Shown: piece by piece, positions 33,750 through 44,688 of the stretch
Layout of the letters: each line of letters begins with the position of its first letter
Position numbering within the stretch: position 1 is the stretch's first letter
DNA from: Phascolarctos cinereus
Taxonomy: Eukaryota; Chordata; Mammalia; Diprotodontia; Phascolarctidae
Assembly (NCBI RefSeq): GCF_002099425.1
Contig: NW_018344004.1
Location: 8,134,001 to 8,198,000, forward strand
Reading direction: 5' to 3'
DNA length: 64,000 nucleotides
Made by a program: the position numbers and the translations under genes
The notes under the pieces: model-generated
What the model was told of the DNA's origin: nothing
The model's input: only the letters and a program-made list of their open reading frames with translations
Database searches by the model: none

Positions 33750-34560
33750 TGAGAAGATTAAAAGACACTTTATCATTTTTTAAAAACTGATGCTATTTAC
33801 AATTAATTAATTTTGTCCTGTAACTGCTTAATTCAGGGTTCTCTGTCTTTGAACTTAGTTCAGAATTCAGTTTTACTGAAGGCCTTTCAGGTTTGTTTGT
33901 TTTGTTTTGTTTTTGTCGGTTCTAATTACATTAGCCCATGAGATCATAAATTAAGTGATGAGCATTTTTTCCATCTGAGATGGACATCTATGGCATGGTC
34001 TCTTATATGTTTTGTCCTGCAGAATTTCTGTAATGGGTTAAGTTTAGAAATGCGGTTCTCTTACTAATCATCGTTCTTTTTCTGCCTCAAGGAATTCTGC
34101 TAATCTTGGGGAATGTGGCTTGCCTTAAGTGAGTTAGGCCTAAAATCTTCACACCGTCAAGCTATTCTTCAAGGATGTCTGGTTTACTATACAAAGAAAT
34201 CTGGGCCACTATCTTACAGGTGAACTCAAACAAACAATACTTCTTAGTTACAGGAGGGGAGGAGGGGGATTATTGCTGGCCTCCATTCCCAACTTCCATC
34301 CAATCATATATTTCCCCACTCCTGAGCGACGTAACCAATCATGTTATCCTCAACCCCAGGATATCATCTACCCTGTTCTATTCTTTGTCCTGTGCTCTCC
34401 AAAACCTATAAAATGAGAGCTATGCTTTCGCTTGAGGTCTTTATCTGGAAACTGAGGCAACCATTGGCCCTTTTATTGGCAGATAGTATGCCACCCTTTT
34501 AAAAATGATACCTTTTGGGGGAGAAGCATGCCTCAGTTTCTCTTTTTTGTTAAAGTTTAC
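33750..34560 (+). mobile_element. LTR-like insertion in L1
   Basis: An 811-bp insert starting TG and flanked by 'ctgc' (33746-33749 and 34561-34564). It carries CCAAT motifs near 34299 and 34336 and 'cctataaaatgag' near 34405, an LTR-like promoter order. The right end is not a clear CA, so assignment to an endogenous-retrovirus LTR is probable, not certain. About 160 bp recur at 35862-36022. Confidence 0.55.
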
Positions 34561-35228
34561 CTGCAACTAGTTTTGTTTGTGCAAAAGCTTTTCATTTCAT
34601 ATACTCAAAATTATCCAATTTACTTCTCATGATCCTATCTCTTGTTTGGTCATAAACTCTTCCCTGATCCATAGATCTGACAGGCCTATTGTTTCATACT
34701 CTCTTAATTTGCTTATGACATCACTTTTTATGTCTAAATCATTTATCCGTTTTGACTTCATCTTGGTATACAGTAGGAGGTTTTGGTCTAAGCTATCTCC
34801 TGTAAAAATGCTTTCTGGTTTTCCCAGAAATTTATGTTAAATGTTTTGTTTTGACCTCAAAAGCTTGGATCTTTGGGCCTAATCAAACACTAGATTACTC
34901 TGGTCAATTACTATGGCATATTGTGTACTTAATCTATTCCACTAATCTACCACTTTGTTTCTTAGCCAGTACCTAATTGTTTTGATGATTACCACTTTGT
35001 AATATAGTTTCAAATCTGGAAGGGCTAGGCTGCCTTTCTTCACATTTTTTCATTAATTCTCTTGATATTCTTGACCTTTTGTTCTTTCATGTGAATGTTA
35101 TTACCATTTCTTCTAGCTCTATAAAATAATTCTTTGGTAGTTTAATTGGTATGGCACTGAATAAGTAAATTAACTTAGGTGGAATTGTCATCTTTATTAT
35201 ATTGGCTCGGCCTACCCCATATATATTG
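34561..35228 (-). repeat. L1 LINE continued
   Basis: Continues the copy at 32650-33749: 'ttttgtttgtgcaaaagctt', 'cttgacctttt' and 'ttaacttaggtggaattgtc' are L1 ORF2 blocks read in reverse. It ends in the thumb/C-terminal side of reverse transcriptase. Confidence 0.88.
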
Positions 35229-35699
35229 TTAATACATAGAATAATGTCAACAGAAATGGTTAGACATTTGAAATACAAAACAACAAATTTTATCAACTAT
35301 TCATCCATTTTTTTAAAAAAGAACATCACATTTAGAGAGAATTGAATTGCTTTTACCAAAATAGAATATGATATTTTATAATGCATGTTGCAGAACAAAG
35401 GCTCTGTTGCCCTCTTCTGTTTTTGAGAGAGAATGGAGAGAAGATGCTCTATTTGCCCCCTATTAGACACAGTAGTTCAATTAACTTTGACATTCCCAGG
35501 TGACCACTTCTTTCCATGCTCAGTGATACATGAAATTCAGGAATGTTTATGTCATATGCAGATTCACTGTACATGGCTGGAGAAACCTGAAAGTGGTTTA
35601 GAAACTCTCTCAACGACTTGTGAAGAACCTAACCTAATCACCTGATTAGAATATTTAAGTAGTGTAATACACAAGGCCGTTATGACCAGGAAGGGCTGG
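35229..35699. other. Unassigned DNA
   Basis: No repeat recognised. A 70-codon frame at 35433-35645 shows no domain. Confidence 0.4.
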
Positions 35700-35861
35700 A
35701 GAAATTGGCAAGACAATGTACTACAGTGAAAAGAGTATTGCCTCTAGAATGAATGGACCTGGGTTCAACTCACACTTTTGGTACATTACTACCTTTGTGA
35801 TTTTGGCTAAGTCACTTGTGCTCTCTAAGCCTCACCTTTCTCATTTGTAAAGTAAGGGATT
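35700..35861 (+). repeat. CORE-SINE / tRNA-derived SINE fragment
   Basis: 'gacctgggttcaactcacac', 'gattttggctaagtcacttg' and 'cctttctcatttgtaaagta' in order. It ends abruptly at the following repeat. Confidence 0.8.
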
Positions 35862-36022
35862 TTTATTGAAGGCCTTTCAGGTTTGTTTGCTTTGGTTTGG
35901 TTTTTGCCAGTTCTAATTACATTAGCCTATGAGATCATAAATTAAGTGATGAGCATTTTTGCCATCTGAGATGGACAATATCTATGGCATGGTCTCTTAT
36001 ATGCTTTGTCCCGCAGAATTTT
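35862..36022 (+). repeat. Partial second copy of the 33.75-34.56 kb LTR-like repeat
   Basis: About 90% alike to 33865-34026 in the same orientation, including 'gaaggcctttcaggtttgtt' and 'ctaattacattagcctatga'. No LTR promoter part is present. Confidence 0.85.
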
Positions 36023-36344
36023 CATGATCAGACTTCCTGTTTATGTATAACTTGTTACTTCCATTTAGGACAGAATTTTAAAGCCTATTTATACATCATT
36101 ATTCCTAGCCAGTCAAGATCTTTTAAAATCTCGATTCTGTCATCGAATATATTTTCTATATATCCTCACTTAATGTCACCTACAAATTTTATAAGCATGC
36201 TTTCAATATATTTAAGTTTTTGATTTAAAATTTTGACCTGAGCATACTGAGGACTCAAACCCCAGTCTGATATCAATATGTTAATCAAACTAGCTGTGAC
36301 CCCATCAATATTTACATTAGATTTTTATGGGATCTTTTAAATTA
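36023..36344 (-). repeat. CR1/L3 LINE fragment, first part
   Basis: 'ccagtcaagatcttttaaaa' and 'tgtcacctacaaattttata' are reversed CR1/L3 blocks. The fragment resumes at about 36786 ('caaatgccttggtgaaatcc') beyond an L1 insertion. Confidence 0.65.
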
Positions 36345-36577
36345 AAAAAAAATATTTTATTTTTAATTTATAGAATAAAACAAGAATTTCCATAGCATAG
36401 TATCATGAAAAAGATGATTGCACATGAAATTGCATATCTATTTTGTACAACTTGCTATTCCTTTTAAAGATATAATAAAATTATCATAAACATTTCTTTT
36501 TTCCCTGCCCTAGAGATGGCTACCATTAGACACAAATATATATGTGTGTGTGTGTGTACACATATATACATACATAC

Positions 36578-36608
<31 letters not shown>

Positions 36609-36785
36609 TAATTATTCTATATAAAGAGAAATGAAAAGAACCAAGAGAACATTGTATACAGTAATAGCAATATTGTTTTAGGAATGACTTTGGGCAAATA
36701 AGTCATTTTGATTATTATACATACCAAAATTAACTGTAAAGGATATATAAAGAAAGACACTATCTGCATCCATATAAAATTTTTC
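36345..36785 (-). repeat. Short L1 insertion with inverted 5' part
   Basis: 36345-36620 is minus-strand L1 3' UTR ('aacttgctattccttttaaa', 'gatggctaccattagacaca'). 36625-36785 is plus-strand sequence from the end of ORF2 ('accaagagaacattgtatac', 'actttgggcaaataagtcat', 'ctatctgcatcca'), immediately upstream in a normal L1. The opposite orientation of adjoining parts is the mark of twin-primed insertion. Confidence 0.8.
36535..36612. repeat. TG/TA microsatellite
   Basis: Alternating tract in the L1 3' UTR. Confidence 0.95.
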
Positions 36786-36960
36786 ACCTTTTCCTCAAGA
36801 CTAATAGAGAGATGTTATCAAATGCCTTGGTGAAATCCAAATATGTTAATGTAGTTTTAAAAATGCCACTCCTACTTTATACCATTTGATCATTTAATTT
36901 TATCCAAATAATCAGTGTGCAACCAGCTAATGGTAGATCAATCATCCAAAAGAATCAAGT
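36786..36960 (-). repeat. CR1/L3 LINE fragment, second part
   Basis: Continues 36023-36344: 'gttatcaaatgccttggtga' and 'aaatccaaatatgttaatgt' match the reversed RT region of CR1/L3. Confidence 0.65.
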
Positions 36961-37159
36961 CATCAGAGGGTTTAGATGAAATGTTAGTTACCTAGGATTA
37001 GGCAATCTTTGAGCTGGAAGACAAAAAACACGTAAAGACCTAGAAGTAAAGGTGGAGAAAGCCCGTGGGGAGACACCAATTATATAGATGATTTGGTCAA
37101 AGAACAACAGTTAGAAGTTTGACTCTCATTCATAATTCAAAAACAAACAAAAAATTCAA

Positions 37160-37738
37160 ATGCAAAGACCTGCAGTGACTACCAAAATTCTGGTAGATGA
37201 GAGCTGGATAGAGAAGAGGCAAAAGACACAAGAGAAGAGAGAGCAGTACTGTGGATTCAGATGTGCCTGCCCTGGCACCTGCCCGATCTTCTGTCACCCC
37301 ACAGTTCATGATGAGACTTCTCTTGAAGAGAAAGCAATACTTCAGCCATCTATTACCATTAAAAACTCAAGCCTGGAACCAGTCCCTCAGAAGAAGTGCT
37401 ATATAGAGAGACGTAGTATTAAAATTGCTTCTTCAATTGCACAGTCCCTGGATAAAGAACTTCCTCTGTATGAGTTTCCTAAGTATCATAATTCCCCTCT
37501 GTGCTGTTATGATCAACTGAATATTCTAATTACCTGGCATTTTCCTTATTCTGTGGCTGGAGAATGCATGACCCAGAACCAACATTATGCATTTGTATAT
37601 AATGGGTACAATCTTGAACTCTCAGAAATCTCTGGCTCATGTCCCCACCCAAAAAATTCTCCTGGGAACATCATAATTTGGCTCATGTCCAGTCCTCTAC
37701 TAAAGAAATTTCCCAAGCAAGCACTCAGGATAATATAA
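37160..37738 (+). CDS. Unrecognised 192-codon open frame (hypothetical; may be exon or retrocopy)
   Basis: This is the longest uninterrupted frame in the window and is not covered by any repeat I recognise. I chose the first ATG after an in-frame stop at 37133-37135. The protein has a basic N-terminus, a Cys cluster at residues 31-45 (C-x3-C-x-C-x3-C-x3-C-H), further Cys near residue 115, and a Ser/Pro-rich middle. I see no signal peptide or membrane segment and no L1 ORF1/ORF2 signature. An AATAAA lies 32 bp after the stop (37770). No convincing splice acceptor with a pyrimidine tract precedes it. It could be a lineage-specific exon, a processed copy, an uncharacterised element's frame, or chance. 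Function unknown. Confidence 0.3.
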   Translation: MQRPAVTTKILVDESWIEKRQKTQEKREQYCGFRCACPGTCPIFCHPTVHDETSLEEKAILQPSITIKNSSLEPVPQKKCYIERRSIKIASSIAQSLDKELPLYEFPKYHNSPLCCYDQLNILITWHFPYSVAGECMTQNQHYAFVYNGYNLELSEISGSCPHPKNSPGNIIIWLMSSPLLKKFPKQALRII

Positions 37739-37810
37739 CCTTGAATATAGCGCAAGTTTTATTTAACCCAATAAAAACATAAAGTATTTTTCTTGCTATT
37801 CTGGAGACAC

Positions 37811-38307
37811 TGAGTGGGGTAGTGACCACTTACCCAAATAAAAACTCAGAGGTTTCTCCAGGTAGAAAATAGAAGTTTTATTCTAGCAAGTCTTGCGTGA
37901 GAGTTGGGCATCACCTACCCAGGGCAGACTGGAGTAGTGAGGCAAGATACAAGAAGCAAGCAAGCAGTTATATACTCTTAGGCAAACCCCTTCAAGAAAC
38001 CCCCCTCCCCACCTGTTTACCTCAATCTCTTTATCCTCAATGGTTGAGGCAAGAGACCTTACAATCCATATTTAGAACCCAAGAGATGCATTTTACCCAA
38101 AGCAAGCTTGGGTGCTAGAGGATTGCCTTATTTGGCAAAGATAAGGTACAAAACAAGGGAGGGGTGGGCAGCTGGTGTATGGCCTATTCCCCAAAGACAC
38201 AAGACTTACAGGACAGTGAAACTTAGGCCCAGCTCATGCTGAAGCCTTACTACATTTTTGGAGCATAGCTTATATTTCACATGAGAAACTTTCAGTTGTC
38301 GCACACA
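37811..38307 (-). mobile_element. Solo LTR, ERV1-like
   Basis: A 497-bp element with TG/CA ends, flanked by 'acac' (37807-37810 and 38308-38311). On the minus strand it has a 'tatataa' box (37968-37974) and, about 90 bp on, an AATAAA (37877-37882), in U3-R-U5 order. The 4-bp duplication fits gammaretrovirus-related integration. No internal region adjoins it. Confidence 0.8.
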
Positions 38308-38311
38308 ACAC

Positions 38312-38439
38312 TAAGTGTAATGTCTTTCCTCTCTAATGTGCCTTTACTTTCAGGGAACTATGTAATTGTCCTCACTTTGATGCCTTTACCTTACCCCCTC
38401 AAACATGTGGAAGACATGAGGGTTCAAGACAATCAACAT
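38312..38439 (+). repeat. Possible L2 sequence split by the following L1
   Basis: The last bases (38428-38439, 'gacaatcaacat') are the target site of the L1 at 38440-41373. Sequence resumes at 41386 as L2-like DNA, so this stretch may be its upstream part. Confidence 0.4.
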
Positions 38440-41373
38440 GTTTTTTTCTTTTAATTAATTTATTTTAATTTATCAATAATCACTTCCATAAGCTTTTGAG
38501 TTTTAAATATTTCTCCCTCTCCCTCCTCACCTCCTTCCCCAAGATGGAGCATAATCTGATATAGGCTATACATATACATTCCTATTAAACATATTTTGAC
38601 ATTAGTGGTATTGTAAGTAAGAATTAGAACTAATAGGAGGAACCACAAGAAAGAGGAAACAAAACACAGCAGAAGAAAAAAATAGCAAATAGTGTGCTTT
38701 GATCTACATTCAAAATCCATAGTTCTTTAATTGGATATAGGTAGCATTTTCCATCATGAGGCCTCTGAAGATATCTTAGATCCTTGTATTGCTAAGAAGG
38801 GCTAAGTCTAACAACATTAATCATTGCACAACGTGGCTGTTACTGTGTACAATGTTCTCCTGGTTCTGCTCACTTCACTCAGCATCAGTCCATACAAGAC
38901 TTTCCAGGTTTTTCTGAAGTTTGCCTGTTCATCATTTCTTATAGCACAATAGAATTCTATTAAATTCATGTATCACATTCATGATTATGATTACTATCTG
39001 CCTTTCTCTCCATCCTTCCCTCCCTCCCCATTTATGCTTTTCTTTCTCCTTTCTCCTTTTTCCTCCTCACTACTGGTTTGCTTTTGACCACTGCCATCCT
39101 CAGTCCCGCCTCCCTTCTCTTAGCTCCCTCCCTTTTCTTCCCCTTTACCCTCCTACAGACTACATGGCAAGTTAGATTTCTATACCTAAATGATTATGTT
39201 ATTCCCTTCTTAAGGCAAATCTGATGAGAGCAAGGTTCAAACAGTGTTCATCTCCCTCCTTTCTTTCCCTCTGCTGTAATGTGCCTTTTTGTGCCTTTTT
39301 CCTGTAATATAATTTACCCTTCTCTGTCTCCTCCTTTCCTTTTCTCTCAGTACATTTTCTTAGATCAGATTAATCCACTAACTTGGATCCATTTAACCCA
39401 CTTGATTAAATTTTTTTTATCATTACATCAAAGTAAATTTATACCCACCCCCTTTATGTATACCCCTTTAACATGTTGTAATAACAATACATTTTTCAAG
39501 AGTTAGTGTCATCTTCCCTTGTAGTGATGTAAGCAGTTTGCCCTTATTAATAACATGTTGTTTCTTTCTGTCCTGTTTACCTTTTTATGTCTCTCTTGAG
39601 GCTTGTACTTGAAGTTCAAATTTTCTGTTGATCTCTGGTCTTTTTATCAGGAAGGTTTGGAAGTCCCCTATTTCATTGAATATCCATCTCCTTCTCTGAA
39701 AAATCATGCTCATTTTTACTGAGTACTTGATCCTTGATTGTAATCCAAGCTCTTTTGCCTTACGGAATATTATATTCCACGCCCTATGATATTTTTAATG
39801 TGGAAGCTGCAAGTTCCTGTGTAATCCTGACTGTGGTTCCATGATATTTAAATTGTTTCTGTCTGGCTCTTTGCGGTATTTTCTCTTTGACCTGGTAATT
39901 TTGGAATTTGGCTACTATATTCCTTGGCGTTTTCAATTTGGGATCTCTTTTAGGAGGTGATGAATGAATTCTTTCCATGGCTATTTTACCCTCTGGTTCT
40001 ACTACCTCAGGACAGTTTTCCTTTTTGATTTCCTGAAAGATACTGTCCAAGCTCTTTTTTTCATCATGATTTTCAGGTAGTCCAGTGATTTTTAAATTGT
40101 CTTTCCTGGATTGATTTTCCAGGTCGGTTGTTTTACTGATGAGGTATTTTAAGTTTTCATCCATTTTTTCATTTGTTTCTGTTTGAGTGATTCTTGCTCT
40201 CTCATAGAGTCATTAGCTTCCATTTGCCCAATTCTAATTTTTAACAAATTGTTTTATTCTATTAGATTTTATACCTCCTTCCCCATTTGGCCAATTGTTT
40301 TTTTGTAGGGACTTGTTTTCTTCAGTGTACTTTTTTTCCAGTTGGCCAATTGTATATTTTAGGGACTTGTTTACAGTTAATTTTTGTCCTTTCTTTTCCA
40401 AGCTATTGACTCTGTCTTGCAAAACTCTCATTTCTTTTCCCATTTTTTCTTCTGTCTCTCTCATTTGACTTTTAAAATCCTTCTTCAGCTCTTCTAAGAA
40501 GACTTTTTGGCCTACAGACCAGTTCATATTCCCTTTTGAGGTTCCAATTGTGGGTTTGTTGACAATGTTGTCCTCTTCAGAATTTCTGCCTTGATCTTCA
40601 CTCTTCTCAGAATTAAAATCTATCATGTGTTTGTTTATTTTCTGGCCTTTAAAGAGATCAAGCTCTCCTGCTGGGGAGCAGAGGGCACTGACCCAAACTT
40701 CTTGTATTGGAAGCCTAGGGCCTGTTCACTGACTTTGTGTGCTGGGGACTCCAGTGCTGGTAGTTGGAGGCTGTTGGGTTCTGGCAGCTTACCTGGTGAT
40801 GGGCTGGAAATAGCAACACTGGAACTCTAGGGGTAGGATTGGGTAATGTGCCTCCTGGAGATTTCCTGCTCACCAGGGCCTTTCCTTCCTTTTGCTTTCT
40901 TCAGCTCCTTTCGGATGGATGTTGTAGGATGTTTATTTGCCTGGGACCTTGGGGCTTTGCTTCCTTTAGTTTTGTTGAGGCATTGAGAGAGGCAGTTGCT
41001 GTAGAATCCCGAGGCACCTAGTGGTTCTCCAAGCTGGTTTCCACCAGTTCTCCCCTGCCCCCATCACTGAGATACTCGGGGGTCCAGGTGTTGGTGTTTG
41101 CCTCATCCACCACCTGGGTTTCAGGATCTCCTCCTGGTATGCTGAGGTGGAGCTTTCCACTAGCTTGCTGGGATGCCTCCCATTCTGTACTGCTCCCCTT
41201 CCCCCAGGGGAAGAGGGGCCTTTCCTGTTAATCCCTCAAGCCACCCCATCTTTCTTCTGGTTCACCTATTCCAGGGTTTTTCCTGGGGTGATATTTTCTG
41301 GGCTTTCAGAGGTTAATGAGAGAAGGTAAGCGTGACTTCTTACTTGGCCATCTTGGCTCCTGGAAGCGGAAGT
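38440..41373 (-). repeat. L1 lacking most of ORF2, full-length ends
   Basis: A 2934-bp insertion with the 12-bp duplication 'gacaatcaacat' (38428-38439 and 41374-41385). Minus-strand order: 5' UTR (41373 to about 40630, starting 'aggagccaagatggccaagt'), ORF1 (about 40626-39784), inter-ORF spacer (about 39780-38995), then a direct jump to the last part of ORF2 and the 3' UTR (38985-38440). Endonuclease and reverse transcriptase are absent. It could move only with enzymes from another L1. ORF1 is relatively well kept, so the copy is younger than its neighbours. Confidence 0.92.
39784..40626 (-). pseudogene. L1 ORF1 in two open pieces
   Basis: ORF1p is the L1 RNA-binding chaperone. The N-terminal piece (40234-40626, 130 codons) is acidic at its start and then a coiled coil (LEELKKDFKSQM, KEMRVLQDRVNSLEKK). 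The second piece (39784-40164, 126 codons) has the RRM entry NLKITGLPE, then FQEIKKENCPEVVEPEGKI and the C-terminal-domain start PRNIVAKFQNYQVKEKI. The pieces are separated by stops/frame change near 40165-40235, and the C-terminus is short. Confidence 0.9.
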
Positions 41374-41385
41374 GACAATCAACAT

Positions 41386-42372
41386 CTTATGAGTTCCTTT
41401 TTCATATCTGTATGGAAGATTCCCAAGTCTATATAGCCATCCCTAATCTTTGGCCAGAAAGCCAGTTCCTCATTGACAATTGCGTGCTGAACATGGTCAG
41501 TGTATTACCTGTCGCTCAAATTTGGCATGGTGTGCTCATGACAGAACACATCATCTTCTTTCCAAGTACTCTGCTGACAACACTAATTTTGGCACAATCT
41601 TCCAGGATTTTAACCTCAAAGTTATCCTTGGCTCTTCTTTCTTTCCCTCCTCTCCCATATCCAAACAATTGCTAAATCTTGTAAATCCTACCTCTGTAGA
41701 ATTTCTTCCATCTATTGCCTGTACTCTGCTCATACTACTGCCTCCCTAGTTCAAGCTCTTATTACTGTTAACATTGAAAAATCTAATGGTTTCAATTCCT
41801 CCACCCTATTTCCTGTCCAACAAATCCTGTTTTAATGCATACTGCCAAAAAAAAAATTCTTCCTCAGGTACAAGTCTGGCCAAGTAACTCCCCTGCTCAA
41901 AAACCTTCAGTAATTCCCTATGGTCTCTGTCATTTATTAAGTGCTATGTACTGCCAACTTCTTGCCATGGCATTTAATGCCTTTTTTAACCTGCCTCCAT
42001 CTTGCTTTACTAAAATTATTTCACAGTATATTTCATTTGCTCTGTTATTAGCTAACTAGCTGTTTCCTAGCTCAACATTCTGTTTCTTGCCTGTCCCACC
42101 TCCTTACATTGGCACATTCATTACCCACTGCCTTTAGTGAAAATCTCTTGAACTTTGGGTTCCTCTTCTGAGACTTCGCTTGAGGTCTACCTGATCTCTG
42201 ATGCCGTTCCTGATTCTCTAAGTTGTAGTGCTATCTCATAACATTATTTTGGATTTATTCATTTTTGTACATAGTAATATTCCCAGTAGAACATAAACTC
42301 CTTGAGGTAGTGTTTATTTTAGTGCCTAGCACAGTAGCTTGCACAGAGTAAGCAATTAATACTTTTTGAATT
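41386..42372 (+). repeat. L2 LINE 3' portion
   Basis: L2 blocks: 'gattcccaagtctatatagc', 'gaacatggtcagtgtatt'-like line, 'ctcccctgctcaaaaacctt', 'tagaacataaactccttgag' and 'tgcctagcacagtagcttgc'. The frame is broken; a short A run marks the 3' end. Confidence 0.82.
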
Positions 42373-44268
42373 AAAAAAAAAAGCTGTTACTGATGGATCC
42401 ATCCAAATGCTACTAAATGCAGAATCTATTTTCCCCTCCATTTTTATACTTTGAATTTAATTCATGCTCTGCGTATTATGAACTTATTATTACTATTTTA
42501 GTGATCTGAAGTGAAGGGAAATGGAAATGTTGTCATTAGTGTAGAGTCATTGAAACTGGGAGAAGAATCTTTCTCTGGACCCCTTGATATGATGGAGGCA
42601 ATTGGGAGCTTCTATCTCCTCCATTTTTCTTTTCCTCAGTACAGTTAAATTCAGTCTCAGGAGGAGATCCTGTATCTTATTAGGTTGCAAATTAAAATCC
42701 CCCAATGAACCTTCCCAACTGGGCTTCAGATTTTATGAGTTTCACAAACCAACTCCATGGACAGAGCAGAAGTTCAATTAGAGTAGGTACTCTTCATTTT
42801 GCTGGCAGATATCCAAAATGTAGATGCTTTCCATTGTTTTTACATGGCTCATAGGAAAAGTAGTGCAGAGTTTAATGCAACTGATAACTTTTTAAATGGC
42901 TGCAATGGCTTAAGTTTCCTGAATACCCTCTTGATGTATATATGAACATGACTGAGGGAGTAGTTGGGTAGGAGTATAGTGTCTACAGTCTGTACTTAAT
43001 ATACTTTGGGAATTGCTATAAAGAGGAGGGTTCCAATAAAATTCCTTATGGAGCCAATTTCTAAATATTGAGCAAATTGTGGTCTTCCTAACTTTAAGTC
43101 CATTGTTTGATTATATGATGTCCCTTCAAATAAACTGAGTCAGGAGCACAGAGTATATGCCAGAATTGGTAGGGTTACAAAGTGATAATTGCTGAACAAC
43201 CAAAAGCATCGTGATAGCCCTGATGTCTGGTGGTGGCAGAGAGTGAGATGGAGGGTGGTTTAGTGACTACAAAGGGAAAGTTTTATCTATTTTACAACTT
43301 TGTGAAGGATTACAAAGTAGAAGGGACATTGAGGCTAATTCTAAAGGTCACTGGAGGATCCAAACACCTTTACCCTTATTTTTGTTCCTGCAAGACAGAT
43401 TATTCAAAGATGTCTATCTCCATTTGATGAAAGCATTGCATTGATCTAAAACATTTCTATTTCATTTGCATGTGGACCCCTAGGCTGATTCTTAAATAAG
43501 TCTAAGACTTATTTGAAAATTGAAAATTGAAAAAATTCAAGTCACATGGTATTCTAGACCCTTAATATACATTAGTTTACACAGTCATAATTAAAGCGAA
43601 GTTTTTAAAAGGATTTGGATGTTTATATAATGTGTCAGGAAGCACAAGAGTCTTGGTTAAAGAGTCCTCACATATAGGAAGCCTATCTTTTGAGGATAAC
43701 AATTATGAACAAACCGTATTTCACTTTCTGGAATTCTGAGGATAGCAGGTGATTATTATAGTCTTCCAAACTCCCTGGCCTTCCTACTTTATTCAGTCGA
43801 AGTTTAATAATTTGACCTCTTTGAGGTACACTATTATTAGGAAGTAAAATTAATTAGTTAGAGCCCAGTGGTGCAGATAACCTAACTGCAGAAACAACTA
43901 CTTTCCCCCTAAAGGAATAGACTCTACATAAGACAAATTTTGAAGCACTGATTTATTTTTTTTTCCAAGTGGGGGAAATAATTCAATTTCCTTTAACAGG
44001 AAACTGTACAAGAAGTATATTTCTAAATGTGCTCTTTAAAGGTTAACTTGGTGTCAAGCCGCCTTTCAAAATGAATGTATCAAATGAATCTTCAGGGCTG
44101 GGCACAGCAACCTGCTCTTTTGGTTCCATTCTCTTTGCCACAGTTCCTGAAAAGTAGGCTTGCAAATAGTAATTCTACAAAACTGTCATAATGTTTTTTT
44201 CTGAAGTGATATTGCACTACATAAAAAAAAGTGTAGGTGTGGAGGAATATAAGTGGTGGACATAAACT
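42373..44268. other. Non-repetitive intergenic DNA
   Basis: About 1.9 kb with no recognised repeat, gene or RNA. Even composition around 43780-44260 could be conserved non-coding DNA, untested. A 65-codon frame at 43230-43427 has no domain signature. Confidence 0.4.
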
Positions 44269-44269
44269 T

Positions 44270-44688
44270 CTTTTTTTTTTCTTGATAATTTATTTTTAGT
44301 TTTTAGCATTCACTTCCATATGATTTTGAGTTTTAAATTTTCTTCCCCTCCCATTCTCCTCCCGCCCACCAAGATGGCATGCCATCTGATACAGGCTCTA
44401 CTTATACATTCATGTTAAGCATATTTTCCCATTAGTCATGATGTATAAAACAATTAGAACTAATAGGAAGAACCACGAGAATGAAGCAATAGAACAAAAT
44501 AACAAAGGAAAAGGAGAGCAAATAGTATGCTTCCACCTACATTCAGACTCCATTGTTCTTTCTCTGGATGTGGACAGCAATTTCTATTGTGAATCTTTTA
44601 GAGTAGTCATAGATCCTTGCATTGCTGAGAAGAGCCAAGTCTATCAAAGTTAGTCATCGCACAATGTGGCTGTTACTGTGTACAGTGA
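44270..44688 (-). repeat. 5'-truncated L1 3' end
   Basis: T-rich start, then 'ttttgagttttaaattttct', 'gatggcatgccatctgatac' and 'cattgctgagaagagccaag', the 3' UTR order seen at 38.45 and 52.85 kb. It ends in 'gtggctgttactgtgtacag'. Confidence 0.92.

Noticed and set aside
40591-41329. Cluster of plus-strand frames (60-102 codons) in GC-richer DNA
   Set aside because: This is the antisense side of an L1 5' UTR and ORF1 start; the bounded insertion explains the composition.
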